From Saccopteryx bilineata (taxonomy: Eukaryota > Chordata > Mammalia > Chiroptera > Emballonuridae): a stretch of DNA of 64,000 nt. Position 1 is the stretch's first letter, and every line of letters starts with the position of its first letter. The translations under genes and the position numbers were made by a program. Location of the stretch: contig NC_089493.1 in NCBI RefSeq assembly GCF_036850765.1, forward strand, positions 128,408,239-128,472,238, in the 5' to 3' direction. Shown piece after piece: positions 33,250 through 44,723 of the stretch. Under the pieces are notes generated by a model. That model was not told where the DNA came from, made no database searches, and worked only from the letters and a program-made list of their open reading frames with translations.

Positions 33250-35280
33250 GCTAGCACACAAAATCACCCTGGTTACAGAGAGTTTATTTTTCCTCTTCCC
33301 ATAACTCAAAGTCCACTGAATGAATTTAACTTAGATTACATCTCCTGGCCCAGATAAATAAATAAGTAAAATACCAACAGGATAAAAATATGGCCTAAAG
33401 TGTTATTTCTTAGTTTCAAAAACGTGAAAAGGTGAGTGTGACTGAGCTTGCCATGTGAGTCCCAGCTCTCACTCCTGGTAACACCCTAACACAACACCCT
33501 ACCCTCAGTCCTGCCGCCCAAACCACAGCAGCCCTGCAGCCAGCAGCTAGGTCGCTTCCACCGGGGAAAGATTTTCACTTCTGGCCAGGCATGCCATAAG
33601 CCGAGGCTGCAGCAGGGAAGCCAGAGGCTGTGTGGAATTTACAGAACTCAGAGGGGCAATCTGCCTCTATTTGTGGTGATTAATATCTCCTTCCTTTGGG
33701 TCAAATGCCAGACTTCAATTAGAAACAGAACAAACCCTTGCTTTTACGGAGCAATCCCCCCTCAAGAGCCCCTGGCGGGGGCCTGCCCTGAAAAGGAAAC
33801 ATGGTTGGAAGCAGAGGGGAGTGAATACCCCTCTGTTCGCAGGGGGATTCCAGGCCCGTGTCTTTCAGGCTGCCCCTGCTGGACATCTTACGACATGGCA
33901 GGAATGACCTCCAAAATGTAGGGACCTGAGGAAGGAAAAGACAGCCAATTTCTTCTTTGGTTTTTGTGACTATTTTTATTTAAAAAATAAAAATTTTTAT
34001 TTAAAAAATAAAAATCCCAAGAAGTCTACTGGAAATTTCCTAGGTTCCTCTGTCTTCCCCTGTTCCCCTCAAGCCTCCTCCCCTTACTGAATTTAGAACT
34101 CACCAGCTGGGCCAGGCCCATGTTGAGGTCTTTTGCTTCTAGTCAGGGCTGAGGCTGGGGTCATCAATGTCAAGGCCAGTTAAAGGGAGAAGAGGACCGT
34201 TGTGAGCACAGTTGTCAAAGTGCACGTGTGTTTGCTGTGGGCATGCAGGGGACAGCACAAGCTCTGATTCATTGCTGCAGCCTGTCCTCACTTCCCTGAC
34301 CCTGCTCCTCCCTTCGCATTGGTGTGGTGCCTGCAGCTCTGGCAGATGGGTCAGGATGACTCTAAAAAAGGCTGATTCCTGCACTTGGGTATTGCGGTGG
34401 AGTGCCCTCCCTCCTCCGCACTCACTCCCCACCTTCTCACCCATGTGACGTGTGGTCTCTGGGGTTGCAGGAGGAAATGAAACAGGCAGACCCCCTCCCC
34501 ATCAGGTGTGTCCCCTAGTAAGGGACACGCACTGAACATTTCAATTAATCACTTCAAGTGGTTCTAAGTAACACGAGAACAATGAAACACGTTAGTGTAA
34601 CAGAATAGCTAAGAGGTGAACAACGAGTTACTCAGGTTGATCAGGAAAGGTTTGAGAGAGAACGTGGTATTTGGGCTTGGGACCTCCTGATGATATGTCT
34701 ATAACCTCACGGTAACACAGAGCCAGTCTTGAGACATCGTGTGTTAAGCAGAAAGGCAGAGTGGTCAGGTGTCTGAGTCTGTGGCCAGAAAGGCTAGTAA
34801 AAAAGAATGGCAAAGAGACATGTGTTCACCTACATCCCACCACCCCAGGGCCTTCAGCTGCAGCCTCTGACCCTACCAATATGCTGCAGGTCAGTCAGCA
34901 TCCTGTGCTGGAGCCAGGCCTGCGCTGGGCATTACAACCACCAACACTGGCAGCCGGTGGTCCTTTGGGACCCGTTTCATGCAGTCCTGGTGGAGAGAGC
35001 CCAGCACTGAACCACAGTTCTCTACCTACTTGTCCCTGTAATCCAGTGAAGGAGGAAGCCTTAACCTGGCAACATAATCCAGTGTGCCAAGTGCAGATGA
35101 TGTGAAGGCCCAGCAGGCAGGGCAGGGCAGGGCAAGGCAGCAAAGTGGGGGGAGGATGTGAGCACAGCTTCTCTGGGAAGCTGGGTCACTCCTGTTTGTC
35201 TTCAGCCATCTTCAGACCTGATGTGACCTGTTCTGGGAGGCCTGTTCCTCCCACCCCCCACCCCCCAACACACACACACA

Positions 35281-35346
<66 letters not shown>

Positions 35347-36220
35347 ATGCTGCTTTCTAGGAGGTGTGTTTATCCAGTGTTCTCCAGGCCCATGGGAGAA
35401 AGCTGGATAGGTCTCCCTCTGTCAGGAACAGGCCCTGGGCCCTCTACACCCAGGCCTCCTAGCCTGGCCAGCCCCACACAGTCTCCTGCTCCCGTTTCCT
35501 GCCCACATCCCATTGGGACGTACACTTAGCACTAAGCCTCACTACCAGGTTGGAGCCCACAGGGTCCTGGAAAAAGAGACCAAAGTCACCATTTTAGGGC
35601 TGGTCTGATGGACCCAGAATGGCTCAGTCACACAAACTGCCTACCTGAACTTTTGTGCTGACCCCCAGGTCTGATCATGAAGATGAACTCCACAGTCAGG
35701 GTGGGTGTGAGCCCTCCCAGAGGAGGTCAGTAATGCTGACCAGGGACCAAGGAGGATTTGTCTGTGCTGGCAGTAGATCTGGGCCCCAGACCTGGGTCTC
35801 TGGAGAGAGCAGCAGCAACACTTTTCAATCCAAAGGGATCTTGGGCTTGTTTTCAGGGTCAGTGAGGAGAAAGGGGGGTGTTCTATAATACACCCCAGAG
35901 CCAAGCTGGATGGGCCAGGTCTGAGTCTGAAGAAGGACACAGAAATCTGAGGTGGGTCAGTGGGTTCTGACACCTGCTTTTACCTGCCCCCCTCAGTCCT
36001 ACCTGCTGGCAGTGGGGCAACTCCCTTCTGCACAGGGCTTCATGTGCTCACAAAGCACAGTTTACTGCCTCCCTACCAGTGGCCACAAAGCTTTCTGACT
36101 GGACACTGCTGGTTTTGAATGATGAGGCATGGAAATACCTAAAAGAAGGGTGGTTATCGATGGAAAAGCGACCTGTAGAACAACACACGCACAGTGAATT
36201 TATACATATATTTCACACAC
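33250..36220. other. about 3 kb without a recognised gene
   Basis: No exon, RNA gene or nameable interspersed repeat is supported. Within it are a duplicated AT palindrome (33966-34016) and a CA/CT/CA microsatellite (35269-35345). ORFs at 34139-34448 and 34761-35105 are GC-driven and open on both strands, so I do not call them. Confidence 0.4.
35269..35345. repeat. (CA)n(CT)n(CA)n compound microsatellite
   Basis: A CA tract, about 32 bases of CT, then about 30 bases of CA. The symmetric arrangement probably arose by interruption of one CA array. Confidence 0.9.
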
Positions 36221-36227
36221 AAATCAA

Positions 36228-36231
<4 letters not shown>

Positions 36232-36279
<48 letters not shown>
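36232..36279. repeat. (TA)n microsatellite
   Basis: About 24 uninterrupted TA units. Self-complementary and prone to cruciform formation and length change. Confidence 0.95.
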
Positions 36280-36924
36280 CCAAATGTACATGAACACTTA
36301 GAAAGGAGACTGGAAGGCAGCACCTGGAACCGAGAGTCGGTATTGCCACCCCCACCCCCACCCTACCCCCGCTGGGGGATAGGACTGTAGGAGGAAGGAG
36401 AAGTGTGGTTGGTCTGTCAGTGAGGTTTGAATTTTTCACAGCAAGGATGTTTTCAGTTATGTCTTAGGTAAATTTTAAAAAATTAGATCATTTCAAAGTT
36501 TCTCCCTGATTTTTGGGTTGCTAGAAGTGTCCTCAGCTCAAAACAGTTCACTGGGGTGGCCCGCTTTATTGATGAGGACATTCCTCAATGGGCTTTGTGG
36601 TCCTCAATGGGATAGTTTAAATAGAAAAAAATACAGTGATGCCTTGAGATACAAGCAGACCAACATACGATTTTTTTTTTTAAGAGACAAGTGTGATTCG
36701 GTCTGTATTTTTGTTCGAGACCTGAGTGAAATTCCAAGACAGGAGTTGTGATTCGGGAAGCTGCCACTAGTTGGCATGTTGGCGCACAGGTCCAGTATCA
36801 GCAGCACAACACCAGCATCTTGTTCTTTCTCACGTGTTACCCACAGAATCAAGTCGAATCTTGTGCACTGTACTCATTCTTGCATCATTTTTGCATTTTT
36901 TAATAACTTTTTTTGTGTGCTATC

Positions 36925-38851
36925 ATGGGGCCAAAGAAAGTGAGTGTAAAGGACAGTGGTGAGAAGAAGAGAATGATGTCGATAGAAGTGAAGCAAGAAA
37001 TAATAGAAAAACATGAGCGTGGTGTACGAGTGATTGAACTGGCAAGGCTGTACGACCACAATACATCTACAATTTGTACCATCCTTAAACAAAAGGATGC
37101 CATCAAAAGCGCAAATCCAGTGAAAGGAACTACAATTCTGTCCCAATTAAGGACAAATATTTACGAAGAAATGGAGAAGCTTCTGCTGGTGTGGGTGAAA
37201 GAGAAAGAGCTGGCAGGAAATACAGTGACAGAGACTATAATATGCGAAAAGGCACATATTATTTACGGCGACTTGAAGAAAGAACCATCAACCTTAAAAG
37301 AGGCAGCAGAAGATATGTTTAAGGCAAGTCACGGCTGGTTTGAAAATTTCAAGAAGAGATCTGGCATCCACTCGGTGGTGAGGCATGGTGAGGCTGCGAG
37401 TGCTGACATCAAGGCAGCTGAGGAGTACATTGCACGTTTTGCTGTGCTTATTGCAAAGGAAGGCTACATCCCCCAACAAGTGTTCAACTGTGACCAAACA
37501 GGATTGTTTTGGGGAAAAAAATGCCCTGGAGCACTTTCATCACTGCAGAGAAGAAGCTGCAAGGCCATAAACCCATGAAGGACCGTCTGACCCTTGCATT
37601 GTGTGCAAATGCTAGCGGTGACTGTAAAGTAAAGCCACTGCTAGTGTATCATTCCAAAAATCCTTGAGCCGTTAAGACTCACAAGATTCTTAAAGAAAAA
37701 CTGCAGGTTATGTGGCGCGCCAATGCTAGGGCATGGGTTACGCAGCAGTTTTTTATTGAATGGGTAAATCTCGTCTTTGGTCCTGCAGTGAAGAAATATC
37801 TTTAAGAAAATAAACTCCCGATGAAAGCATTACTAATCCTTAATAATGATCCAGCCCACCCACCTGGTCTTGAAGATGACATTCTCGATGAGTTCAAATT
37901 CGTGAAAGTCCTCTACGTCCCACCTAACACGACTTCAATCTTGCAACCTATGGATCAGCAGGTCGTTTCCAACTTTAAAAAGCTTTACACAAAGCACTTG
38001 TTCCACCGCTGGCTGCTTTGAGGTGACTGAATACAATTCTAACCCTTCCAGAGTTTTGGAAAGATCACTACAACATTGTGATATGTTTACGCATTATTGA
38101 CTGGCATGGCAAGAGGTTACAAGAAGAACCTTGAACTTGGTATGGAAAAAGTTATGGCCTGATGTTGTTGCAGACAGGGACTTCGAAGGATTCGAACCAG
38201 AGACCGAGACCAATGTAGAAGCGCTGGAGGAGATTGTGTCCCTTGGAAAGTCCATGGGTCTGGAGGTAGATGAGGGTGACGTAAACGAGCTCGTCAAGGA
38301 ACACGAGGAGGAACTCTCAACTGAAGAGTTGAAGGAGCTATAGATGATGCAACATGGAGCTTCTGCAAGAGATTAGTAGTGAGGAGGAGGCAGAGTCAGA
38401 GGAAGTGATTTCTGCAAGTGAAATTAAAGACATGCTGGCAATGTGGGAGAAGCTATCAAGTTTCATTGAAAAGAAACACCCAGAAAAAGTTTCAACTGGT
38501 CGCGCTTCAGCACTTTTAATGACACTTATTTGTCACATTTCTGTAACATTTTAAAAGGCAGGCACAAACAAACCTCTTTTGATAGATTTTTATTCAAAAG
38601 TCCCTTTTTTTATTTTTATTTTTTTATTTATTTTAGAGAGGAGAGGGAGACAGAGAGAGAGAGAGAAGGGGGAAGGGAGCTGGAAGCATCAAATCCCATA
38701 TGTGCCTTGACCAGGCAAGCCCTGCATTTCCAGCAGGGAACCAGCAACCTCAGCATTTCCAGGTCGATGCTTTATCCACTGCGCCACCAAAAGTCTTGCA
38801 AGTGAAAGTGCTGAAAGTGCAGCCAAAAAGGCAAAAACAGGTGATGATTAA
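36925..38851 (+). pseudogene. Tigger transposase (TIGD1-like), inactivated
   Basis: A DDE transposase of the pogo/Tigger family that would cut and paste DNA at TA sites. The likely start is the second ATG, 36925 (MGPKKVSVKDSGEKKR). The order is: N-terminal helix-turn-helix (IEVKQEIIEKHERGVRV, 'STICTIL'), CENP-B-type DNA-binding region (GWFENFKKRSGIHSVVRHGEA), and the DDE core. The first catalytic Asp lies in VFNCDQTGLFW (37484 on; Glu usual where Gln stands). The second lies in LLILNNDPAHPPG, where the usual Asp is Asn. The third lies in QPMDQQV. Lesions: frame lost near 37525-37545, a stop at about 37665, a further stop near 37803, frame changes near 38020, and a SINE within the 3' coding end (38603-38787). 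The tail resumes at 38796 and stops at 38849-38851. Confidence 0.93.
38603..38787 (-). mobile_element. tRNA-derived short bat SINE inside Tigger ORF
   Basis: The minus strand starts 'ggtggcgcagtggataaagca', continues with 'gggttccctgctgg' and 'ttgcctggtcaaggcacatatggg', and ends in an A-rich tail. An 8-bp duplication caaaagtc lies at 38595-38602 and 38788-38795. It interrupts the last ~30 codons of the transposase. Confidence 0.88.
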
Positions 38852-38929
38852 ATGAAAAATACATAATGTTAAGCTTAGGTTAACTTTAAAGTTAAGCAAG
38901 TGCATTTTTTTTACAATTAAGTTTTTGTG

Positions 38930-39035
38930 GTTTCATTTTAAGTAAAGAAAGTGTACTTTTAGTTTTGCTTAAAATAAAGAAAATGCAGTTTTAGTTTACA
39001 TTTAGTGTTAAGAAAGTGCAGTTTTAGTTGACATG
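38930..39035 (+). repeat. short tandem repeats in Tigger 3' region
   Basis: Three imperfect units of about 33-36 bp share 'aa[a/g]aaa[g/a]tgcagttttagtt-aca'. They begin near 38943, 38977 and 39007. Confidence 0.65.
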
Positions 39036-39277
39036 TCATGTCTACAATGCCTGCATACCTTCCTCCCTCCACCTCCTCCGCCATTCACCTCCGTTAGCCG
39101 CACTCATCTGTATTCAAGGTAAGAATACAGTAGTAAATAACACTTTTTTCTTTTATTTCATATATTTTGTTATGCATTGGTAAAGTATACATGTGTATTT
39201 CTTAATTAAAAACATGTATTTTTTCATAATTTAGGATGGTTTGGGGATGTTTCACAGGGCTGGAACAGATTAAATCT

Positions 39278-39292
39278 ATTTCAGTTATTTTA
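39278..39292. repeat. target-site duplication of right L1 (3' side)
   Basis: The 15-bp word atttcagttatttta occurs here and at 47284-47298, with no mismatch. Confidence 0.95.
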
Positions 39293-39572
39293 TTTTATTT
39301 TATTTTTTTTTTCTTTTTTTTTTTAATTTTTATATAATTTTATTTTTTTAATGGGGTGACATCAATAAATCAGGATACATATATTCAAAGATAACAAGTC
39401 CAGGTTATCTTGTCATTCAATTATGTTGCATACCCACCACCCAAAGTCAGATTGTCCTCCGTCACCCTCTATCTTGTTCTCTCTGTGCCCCTCCCCCTCC
39501 CCCTTTCCCTCCCCCATTCCCCCCTCCCCCCCGTAACCACCACACTCTTATCAATGTCTCTTAGTTTCACTA

Positions 39573-42500
39573 TTATGTCCCACCTACGTATGGAATTATA
39601 CAGTTCCTGTTTTTTCCTGATTTACTTATTTCGCTTCGTATCATGTTATCAAGATCCCACCATTTTGCTGTAAATGTTCCGATGTCATCATTTCTTATGG
39701 CTGAGTAGTATTCCATAGTGTATATGTGCCACATCTTCTTTATCCAGTCATCTATTGATGGGCTTTTTGGTTGTTTCCATGTCCTGGCCACTGTGAACAA
39801 TGCTGCAATAAACATGGGGCTGCATGTGTCTTTACGTATCAATGTTTCTGAGTATTGGGGATATATACCCAGTAGAAGAATTGCTGGGTCATAAGGTAGT
39901 TCTATTTTCAGTTTTTTGAGGAACCACCATACTTTCTTCCAAAATGGTTGTACTACTTTACATTCCCACCAACAGTGGATGAGGGTTCCTTTTTCTCCAC
40001 AGCCTCTCCAACATTTGCTATTACCTGACTTGCTAATAACAGCTAATCGAACAGGTGTGAGGTGGTATCTCATTGCCGTTTTGATTTGCATTTCTCTAAT
40101 AGCTAAAGAAGATGAGCATCTTTTCATATATCTGTTGGCCATTTGTATTTCTTCCTGGGAGAAGTGTCTATTCATATCCTCTTCCCATTTTTTTATTGGA
40201 TTGTTTGTTTGTTTGTTGTTGAGTTTTATGAGTTCTTTGTATATTTTGGATATTAGGCCCTTATCTGAGCTGTTGTTTGAAAATATCATTTCCCATTTAG
40301 TTGGCTTTCTGTTTATTTTGTTATCAGTTTCTCTTGCTGAGCAAAAACTTCTTAGTCTGATGTAGTCCCATTCATTAATTTTTGCCTTCACTTCTCTTGC
40401 CATTGGAGTCAAATTCATAAAATGCTCTTTAAAACCCAGGTCCATGAGTTGAGTACCTATGTCTTCTTCTATGTACTTAGTTGTTTCAGGTCTTATGTTT
40501 AGATCTTTGATCCATTTTGAGTTAACTTTTGTACAGGGGGAGAGACTGTAGTCCAGTTTCATTCTTTTGCATGTGGCTTTCCAGTTTTCCCAGCACCATT
40601 TATTGAAGAGGCTTTCTTTTCTCCATTGTGTGTTGTTGGCCCCTTTATCAAAAATTATTTGACTATATATATGTGGTTTTATTTCTGGACTTACTATTCT
40701 GTTCCATTGGTCTGAGTGTCTATTTTTCTGCCAATACCATGCTGTTTTGATTGTCGTGGCCCTATAATAGAGTTTGAAGTCAGGTATTGTTATGCCCCCA
40801 GCTTCATTCTTTTTCTTTAGGATTGCTTTGGCTATTCGGGGTTTTTTATAGTTCCATATAAATCTGATGATTTTTTGCTCCATTTCTTTAAAAAACGTCA
40901 TTGGAAGTTTGATGGGAATTGCATTAAATTTGTATATTGCTTTGGGTAATATAGCCATCTTGATTATATTTATTCTTCCTAGCCAAGAACAAGGTATATT
41001 CTTCCATCTCATTATATCTTTTTCGATTTCCCTTAACAATGGTTTATAGTTTTCATTATATAAGTCCTTTACATTCTTTGTTATGTTTATTCCTAAGTAT
41101 TTTATTTTTTTTGTTGCAATCGTGAAGGGGATTATTCTTTTGAGTTCCTTCTCAGTTGTTTCATTGTTGGCATATAGAAAGGCTATTGACTTCTGTATGT
41201 TAATTTTGTATCCTGCGACCTTACTGTATTGGCTTATTGTTTCTAGTAGTCTTTTTGTGGATTCTTTGGGGTTTTCGATGTATAGGATCATATCATCTGC
41301 AAAAAGTGATACCTTTACTTCTTCTTTTCCGATATGGATGCCTTTTATTTCTTTGTCTTGTGTGATTGCTCTGGCTAGAACCTCTAGTACCACATTAAAT
41401 AAGAGTGGAGAGAGTGGACAACCCTGTCTTGTTCCTGATTTAAGGGGGAAAGCCTTCAGTTTAGTGCCATTTAATATGATGTTAGCTGATGGTTTATCAT
41501 ATATGGCCTTTATCATGTTGAGATATTTTCCTTCTATACCCATTTTGTTGAGAGTCTTAAACATAAAATTGTGTTGTATTTTATCGAAAGCCTTTTCTGC
41601 ATCTATTGATAAGATCATGTGGTTTTTGTTCTTTGTTTTGTTGATATGGTGTATTACATTAACCGTTTTACGTATGTTGAACCATCCTTGAGATTCTGGG
41701 ATGAATCCCACTTGATCATGATGTATTATTTTTTTAATATGTTGTTGTATTCGATTTGCTAGTATTTTGTTTAGTATTTTAGCATCTGTATTCATTAGAG
41801 ATATTGGTCTGTAGTTTTCTTTTTTTGTGCCATCCTTGCCTGGTTTTGGTATGAGGGTTATGTTGGCCTCATAAAATGTGTTTGGAAGTATTGCTTCTTC
41901 TTCAATTTTTTGGAAGACTTTGAGTAATATAGGAATCAAGTCTTCTTTGAATGTTTGATAAAATTCGCTGGTATAGCCGTCAGGGCCTGGACTTTTATTT
42001 TTGGGGAGGTTTTTAATGGTTTTTTCTATTTCTTCTCTACTGATAGGTCTGTTTAGGCTTTCTGCTTCTTCTTGACTCAGTCTAGGAAGGTTGTATTTTT
42101 CTAGGAATTTATCCATTTCTTCTAGGTTGTTGAATTTAGTGGCATAAAGTTTTTCATAGTATTCTACAATAATTCTTTGTATATCTATGGTGTCCGTGGT
42201 GATTTCTCCTCTTTCATTTTGGATTTTGTTTATATGAGTTCTTTCTCTTTTTTCCTTGGTAAGTCTTGCCAAGGGTTTGTCAATTTTGTTGATCTTTTCA
42301 AAGAACCAGCTCCTTGTTCTATTAATTTTTTCTATAGTTTTTCTGTTCTCTAATTCATTTATTTCTGCTCTGATTTTTATTATCTCCTTTCTTCGGCTGG
42401 TTTTGGGTTGTCTTTGTTCTTCTTTTTCTAGTTCCTTAAGGTGAGAAGTTAAGTGGTTCACTTGGGCTCTCTCTTGTTTGTTCATATATGCCTGAAGCGA

Positions 42501-43401
42501 TATGAACTTCCCTCTTATCACTGCTTTTGCTGCATCCCATAGATTCTGATATGTCGTATTGTCCTTTTCATTAGTCTGTATATATCTTTTGATCTCTGCA
42601 CTTATTTCTTCTTTGACCCATTCATTTTTTAAAAGTATGTTGTTTAGTTTCCACATTTTTGTGGGATTTTTTTCCTCTTTTTTGCAGTTGAATTCTAGTT
42701 TCAAGGCTTTATGATCAGAAAATATGCTTGGTACAACTTCAATTTTTCTGAATTTGCTGATGTTGTTTTTGTGGCCCAACATATGGTCAATTCTTGAGAA
42801 TGATCCATGTACACTGGAGAAAAATGTATACTCAGTCACTTTGGGATGAAATGTCCTGTAGATGTCTATCATATCCAGGTGCTCTAGTGTTTTGTTTAAG
42901 GCCACTATGTCTTTGTTGATTCTCTGTTTGGATGACCGATCTAGAGCTGTCAGCGGTGTATTGAGGTCTCCAAGTATGATTGTATTTTTGTCAGTTTTTG
43001 TTTTAAGATCAATAAGTAGCTGTCTTATATATTTTGGTGCTCCTTGGTTTGGTGCATATATATTAAGAATTGTTATGTCTTCTTGATTCAGTGTCCCCTT
43101 AGCCATTATGAAATGGCCATTTTTGTCTCTGAGTACTTTTCCTGTCTTGTAGTCAGCATTATCCGATATGAGTATTGCTACACCTGCTTTTTTTTTGGAT
43201 GTTATTTGCTTGGAGTATTGTTTTCCAGCCTTTCACTTTGAATTTGTTTTTATCCTTGTTACTTAGATGAGTTTCCTGTAGGCAGCATACAGTTGGATTT
43301 TCTTTTTTAATCCATTCTGCTACTCTGTGCCTTTTTATTGGTGAGTTTAATCCGTTTACATTTAGTGTAATTATTGACACTTGTGAGTTCCCTATTGCCA
43401 T
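39573..43401 (-). pseudogene. L1 ORF2 (endonuclease / reverse transcriptase), one frameshift
   Basis: About 1276 codons from ATG at 43401 to the stop at 39573, comparable with human ORF2p (1275). The endonuclease domain is N-terminal ([25 protein letters not shown]). The reverse transcriptase carries [12 protein letters not shown] and the FADDM catalytic box (about 41288-41305). The C-terminal Cys/His motif [15 protein letters not shown] is present. A run of nine T at 43188-43196 (eight in the other L1, where the frame is open) shifts the frame after about codon 68. Without it, the rest is an uninterrupted 1177-codon frame from 43106. It could be a true mutation or a homopolymer sequencing error. 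Confidence 0.96.
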
Positions 43402-43631
43402 TTTATATCTTGCTTTCTGTTAGTTTTGTGTCTTGTTTGATCCTTCTCTTTCGTTTTTCTATCTTTTGTTTTTATTTGGTTGTATTCCATACATCTTTCC
43501 TCTGTTGCTATCTTTTTTATCTCATGTGCTTCTGTGGTGGTTTTTTCAATGGTGGTTACCTTTGAGTAATGAAAAGGGTCCCTACCCTGTTCATTGTAGC
43601 GAACTATTTTGTGAGTATTTTTGCACTCCAT
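43392..43631 (-). CDS. 79-codon inter-ORF frame overlapping ORF2 start
   Basis: An ATG-initiated Lys/Glu-rich frame fills most of the ORF1-ORF2 spacer and stops at 43392-43394 (TAG), seven bases beyond the first base of the ORF2 start codon (ATG 43399-43401). The stop and start therefore overlap as in termination-reinitiation arrangements. No domain is recognised. The frame is broken in the left L1 copy by a one-base difference, so conservation is not shown. Confidence 0.35.
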   Translation of the reverse strand: MECKNTHKIVRYNEQGRDPFHYSKVTTIEKTTTEAHEIKKIATEERCMEYNQIKTKDRKTKEKDQTRHKTNRKQDIKWQ

Positions 43632-43727
43632 CGTCCTTTGCTACTGTTAATCTCCATCTTCTCCCCCTCTTTCTTTTTGTTGTTGTCACAGTTTAAATTT
43701 GGTTTTATTGTGTTCTTCTTGGAGCTT

Positions 43728-44723
43728 TTACTTGTGGCTCTGTTTTTTTTTTTTCTTTGTATCTGATTGGAGAACCCCCTTTAGTAATTCCTGGAGTGGG
43801 GGTTTTCTGATGATAAATTCCCTCATCTTTTCTGTATCTGTGAATGTTTTTATTTCTCCTTCGTATTTGAAGGATAGCTTTGATGGGTATAGTATTCGTG
43901 GCTGAAAGTTCCTCTCTTTCAGGACTTTAAATATTGGGGTCCACTCTCTTCTAGCTTGTAGAGTTTCTGCTGAGAAATCTGATGATAATCTAATGGGCCT
44001 TCCTTTATATGTTGTATTCTTCTTTTCCCTGGCTGCCTTGAGAATTTTTTCTTTGCTGTTTGTTTGTGTCAATTTCATTATGATATGCCTTGGAGTAGGT
44101 TTGTTGGGGTTAAGAAAACTCGGAGTTCTGTTTGCTTCTTGAACTTGAGGCTTTAGTTCTTTCCACAGGCTTGGGAAGTTCTCATCTATTATTTGTTTGA
44201 GTATGTTCTCCATTCCATTTTCTCTCTCTTCTCCCTCTGATATACCTATTATTCTTATGTTATTCTTTTTGATGGAGTCAGATAATTCTTGTAGGGCTAT
44301 CTCATTTTTTTTAATTTTTGAGTCTCTTTCTTCTTCTCTCTGTTGTGCCTCAAGTTGCTTGTCTTCTATTTCACTAATCCTCTCTTCTATCTGACCTGTT
44401 CTATTAGCTAAGCTTGTTATTTCGTTTTTCAGCTCGTGAATTGAGTTTTTCATCTCTGTTTGATTTGTTTTTATAGTTTCAATTTCCTTGGACATATATT
44501 CTTTGTGTTCATTGAGTTGTTTTCTGAGCTCCCTAAATTGCCTTTCTGTGTTTTCTTGTATATCTCGGAGGATTTTTAGTATTTCTATCTTGAATTCTCT
44601 GTCATTTAGCTCCAAGGTTTCCAATATATTAAATTTTTTCTCCATAGATTTTTCCTCATCTAGCTGTGTTACCTCTCTTTCTTTTGTATCCATGATATTC
44701 GATTTTCTCTTCCTTAATGGCAT
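43728..44723 (-). CDS. L1 ORF1 (RNA-binding ORF1p), intact
   Basis: 331 codons from ATG at 44723 (MPLRKRKSNIMDTKE), close to the 338 of human ORF1p. The first ~150 residues form a heptad-rich coiled coil for trimerisation. Then come the RRM-like domain (…NNIRIIGISEGEERENGMENIL…) and the C-terminal domain (SSDFSAETLQARREW, LSFKYEGEIKTF). The C-terminus ends in a Lys run. ORF1p binds L1 RNA in the cytoplasm as a ribonucleoprotein with ORF2p. Its frame has no lesion, in contrast to the left copy. Confidence 0.95.
   Translation of the reverse strand: MPLRKRKSNIMDTKEREVTQLDEEKSMEKKFNILETLELNDREFKIEILKILRDIQENTERQFRELRKQLNEHKEYMSKEIETIKTNQTEMKNSIHELKNEITSLANRTGQIEERISEIEDKQLEAQQREEERDSKIKKNEIALQELSDSIKKNNIRIIGISEGEERENGMENILKQIIDENFPSLWKELKPQVQEANRTPSFLNPNKPTPRHIIMKLTQTNSKEKILKAAREKKNTTYKGRPIRLSSDFSAETLQARREWTPIFKVLKERNFQPRILYPSKLSFKYEGEIKTFTDTEKMREFIIRKPPLQELLKGVLQSDTKKKKKQSHK

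Noticed and set aside
35269..35345. Regularly spaced repeats considered as an array (CRISPR-like)
   Set aside because: It is a simple dinucleotide microsatellite, and the genome is mammalian.
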